Origin: Monarcha castaneiventris obscurior
Taxonomy: Eukaryota > Chordata > Aves > Passeriformes > Monarchidae
NCBI GenBank assembly: GCA_026261815.1
Contig: JAMPIT010000206.1
Coordinates: 496,001-560,000, forward strand
DNA length: 64,000 nucleotides
Direction: 5' to 3'
In this document: positions 61,401-64,000 of the stretch, piece after piece
Layout: each line of letters starts with the position of its first letter
How positions within the stretch are numbered: the stretch's first letter is position 1
Translations under genes and position numbers: made by a program
The notes under the pieces: model-generated
The model's input: the letters and a program-made list of their open reading frames with translations, nothing else
Told to the model about the DNA's origin: nothing
Database searches by the model: none

Positions 61401-64000
61401 AGTAATTTTCTTGGAGACCACCAGTGATTTTGTATAAGAAATGCATTACAAAAACTGCGAGACAAATTTTGTTTTAACTTACAGCACCATATAATCGTGC
61501 ATATGTGCAGCTTCCCCGGAAGCCTATCTGCAGGTAATTTTCGCAAGAGAAGTTAGCTCACAAAATTTCTGCTACTTTTAGCTGCTGAAAATTTGAAGCA
61601 TGGAATATTATTCTCTCAATGATTAAATAATTCTATAGGAATCCCATTGTTACTGAATCTATATTTCAGTTTGTATTTTAGCTCAAGTTAAAGACACTAC
61701 ATTATTCTATGTTAAAGAACAGCACTGCTCCAGATATTTCAAGCCCTACTACTGCATGGTTTGGCTCCCTGAGGCAGATGCCGCTGGATCCAAAGAATGG
61801 ATGCTTTTGAACTGGGAGACATGTACTAGTTTTATTATTCAATTAACTGAGCTCCGTGAATATACTTGGCTGTCTATAAACACCAATGTGTTGTCACAGC
61901 TCAGGGCTCCAAACTGTTGACATTAAAAAGAGGGGATATAATTTATTTTATTCTCATAACCTGGAATGTAAGTAATTTAGAGAATGGACCTTATAAGGAC
62001 GTTCAGCATCTGCCTGTAGTTTTGTATTTTCCAAACAGGAATCACTTTTAATTATAGAGCCATTTCTAGTAAATCTCCAAAGTTATGTTCCTGGTGTGCC
62101 CAGAAGGACTTTCTCCTCAAAAAGGAAGTGTGGCCACAGGTAGCTCTGGGGGCAGGAAGGACAGGGAAGATGATACAAACAGTGGAATCTTTCAGACCCA
62201 AGAAAAGTACCTTTTTTTGGAAAAAGCCATGTCAAGCAGCTGTAACCCATCATGTAAGACAAGGAAATTGAAGGAATAAAAGACTGATTCCTCCAACAAG
62301 ATGAAACTTAGTTCAGGTAAATGAATTTATGGGCACATAGTGAGGCAGAACAGTAACAAAAGCAACAGGCTGCACTAGGTTGTTACGCTATTTTTGCAAA
62401 AATACTTCCGTGATTTAATTTGATAAATAAGAGGGAAGGGAACAAATTGCATGTGAAGGAAATTTAAAATGCCTGAAATATGGGAACAGATATTGAGCTT
62501 GTTAATAAAATAGAAAAAAAAACTGTCAGTAAAACAATTTTCATCACTCATTCATAACCTGAATGTTTTCTTCCTTAATCTAAATATTCATAATCTTGAA
62601 GAAATGGAAAAAAGCTCCAAATAGGAGAAAAGTTAAACAACCAACAATTAGATTTGTTTTCATATTCACAGCATTGCTTTACTCGCTGAAGAGTAATAAA
62701 ATTGTAAAATAGAATTTTTTATTTTAGCTCAAAAATCTCTGTAAAGATTATGTAAGCAGAATTTATGAATATGTTTTTGAAGAAAGATGTCCCATCTGGT
62801 TTTGAATTTTTGTGTTGACCAAGGAGTTAAATGGCTGGAAAACAGACAAGAAATTCTTGTCTCTCCCGCCCAAGAAATTCTTCATTATAAAATAAATTTA
62901 CATGCGTTTCACTTATTTGTGAAAGGTGAAATGTCTGGGGAGACCTCTTTTTTACCCAAGAATTTTACAGACCATCTTTAAATTAAACTGATGTGTAGAC
63001 AAGAAAGAATTTAGAAGAAATAGCCAAACTTTATTGACTGAAGTCCTGGGATAAATCCTGACAATACTCACTCTCCGAACTCACAGCAGGTTGCAGTTGT
63101 GAAGTGATGGCATTAGTAACACAAATTCAAGACTACTGCAAATTCAGAAAAATAAACCAAAGGATGCTTGTTAATTAAACACACTGCTGCCCCTTCACCC
63201 TGGACCAACCCCTTCAAAAAGGGCCACTGCAAAAACAACATGGTATTCTTTGAATATTTCTTTGGCAAGCTAAGATTTCTCTGCTAAAAAATAGATAAAA
63301 TCGTGGTTCTCTGAATGTACTAGGGACAAAGAGCTGTCGTTCAGAAATCCCAGCCTGCCTTTTAATCAATCCTGTGCCTGAACAAGCTGTCTCTCTTGCC
63401 TCTCAAATAACCTTCACTGGTGTTCTCACTTAGAAATGCCTTAGACTCCACATTAGGCAGCAGCAGCAGGGAAATCTCTTTTCTCCTGAGCTGGCTTTTC
63501 CACAGCTCCTCTTTGTGAACACGGTGCTACCACAGGCAATAGCTTCAAGTGTTTTACTTTTCTTACTGCGAAAAGGACCTAATTCCATAAAGCCCAAAGA
63601 AAACCTGGTTATGCATGCCAAATAATTTCATCATTAACTAACACACTTCCTATCTGGGTCCCAAATGTCACCTCTGAGAGTAACACAGTCCAGCAAGAAT
63701 TAAGCAACTCAACAACTGACTTAAGGAATAATTGTTTTATCCTTTTTATCTCAGCATTTTCATGACAAAAACCCAAACTGATTTTCATCTTGTCCACATC
63801 ACTCTAGAGCTTTTTTTCCCTTCTCTCCCAAGTTTCTTTTAGCAAATCAGGAAAGGGTATTTCTAGTTCATCCCTGACATGGAATGGCAGGAGTAGAATA
63901 TGAACATTTTGTTCTATTTCATTACTAGAAACTAAAATTGCAAGTCATACATTATTCTAGTATCATGGAAGCTTTTAACTGCAATAGAGACTAATTCTGG
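58440..64000. other. Gene-free sequence to the right edge
   Basis: AT-rich unique sequence with no recognisable exon, RNA gene or mobile element. Open frames stay under 80 codons. If the CpG island at about 55 kb is a SCOC promoter this would be its first intron, which is inference only. Confidence 0.45.

Noticed and set aside
1..64000. CRISPR arrays, bacterial operons, phage or toxin-antitoxin systems
   Set aside because: The window is vertebrate nuclear DNA. The only periodic repeats are microsatellites and short tandem duplications.

Overview
This looks like a piece of a bird nuclear genome, probably from a songbird. The base composition is AT-rich and intron-like, with sharp CpG islands. 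CR1 LINE 3' ends are scattered on both strands, and there are several long terminal repeats (LTRs), one of a type I recognise as abundant in passerines. No SINE family stands out. There are no operons or bacterial-style genes. The order (passerine) is inferred from repeat content; only 'bird' is well supported.

The one protein-coding feature I can defend is exon 1 of MAML3 (mastermind-like 3), on the minus strand at 31064-31498. It encodes the first 145 residues of this Notch co-activator, including the whole domain that contacts the Notch intracellular domain/RBPJ complex. It ends at a clean splice donor. Everything to the left (1-31063) is therefore the start of MAML3 intron 1, and the rest of the gene lies beyond the left edge. 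Everything to the right is 5' UTR, promoter (CpG-rich, about 31.5-33.0 kb) and then about 31 kb of upstream intergenic DNA.

The intron holds a solo LTR with a perfect 5-bp target duplication (26892-27816), two CR1 3' ends, and a 0.14-kb segment present twice, the second copy sitting inside a long purine tract (about 15.9-16.3 kb). Just downstream of exon 1 is a CpG-rich stretch (29.5-31.0 kb). It carries a well-formed TATA box on the plus strand, antisense to MAML3, and two RBPJ-type GTGGGAA motifs.

Upstream of the promoter are: a second solo LTR of the same family with its own target duplication (38298-39163); an LTR of a different, passerine-type family (40148-41232); a decayed 2.8-kb CR1 reverse-transcriptase region interrupted by an internally deleted LTR (43152-43590); two more CR1 fragments; a perfect 143-bp-period tandem duplication (53991-54266); and an orphan CpG island (about 54.8-55.4 kb). 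From conserved vertebrate gene order the next gene upstream would be SCOC, and this island is a candidate for its promoter or for a lncRNA. No exon confirms that inside the window.

No RNA gene, CRISPR array or obviously novel multi-gene system was found. Most of the open reading frames here are short and show no sign of being real genes.
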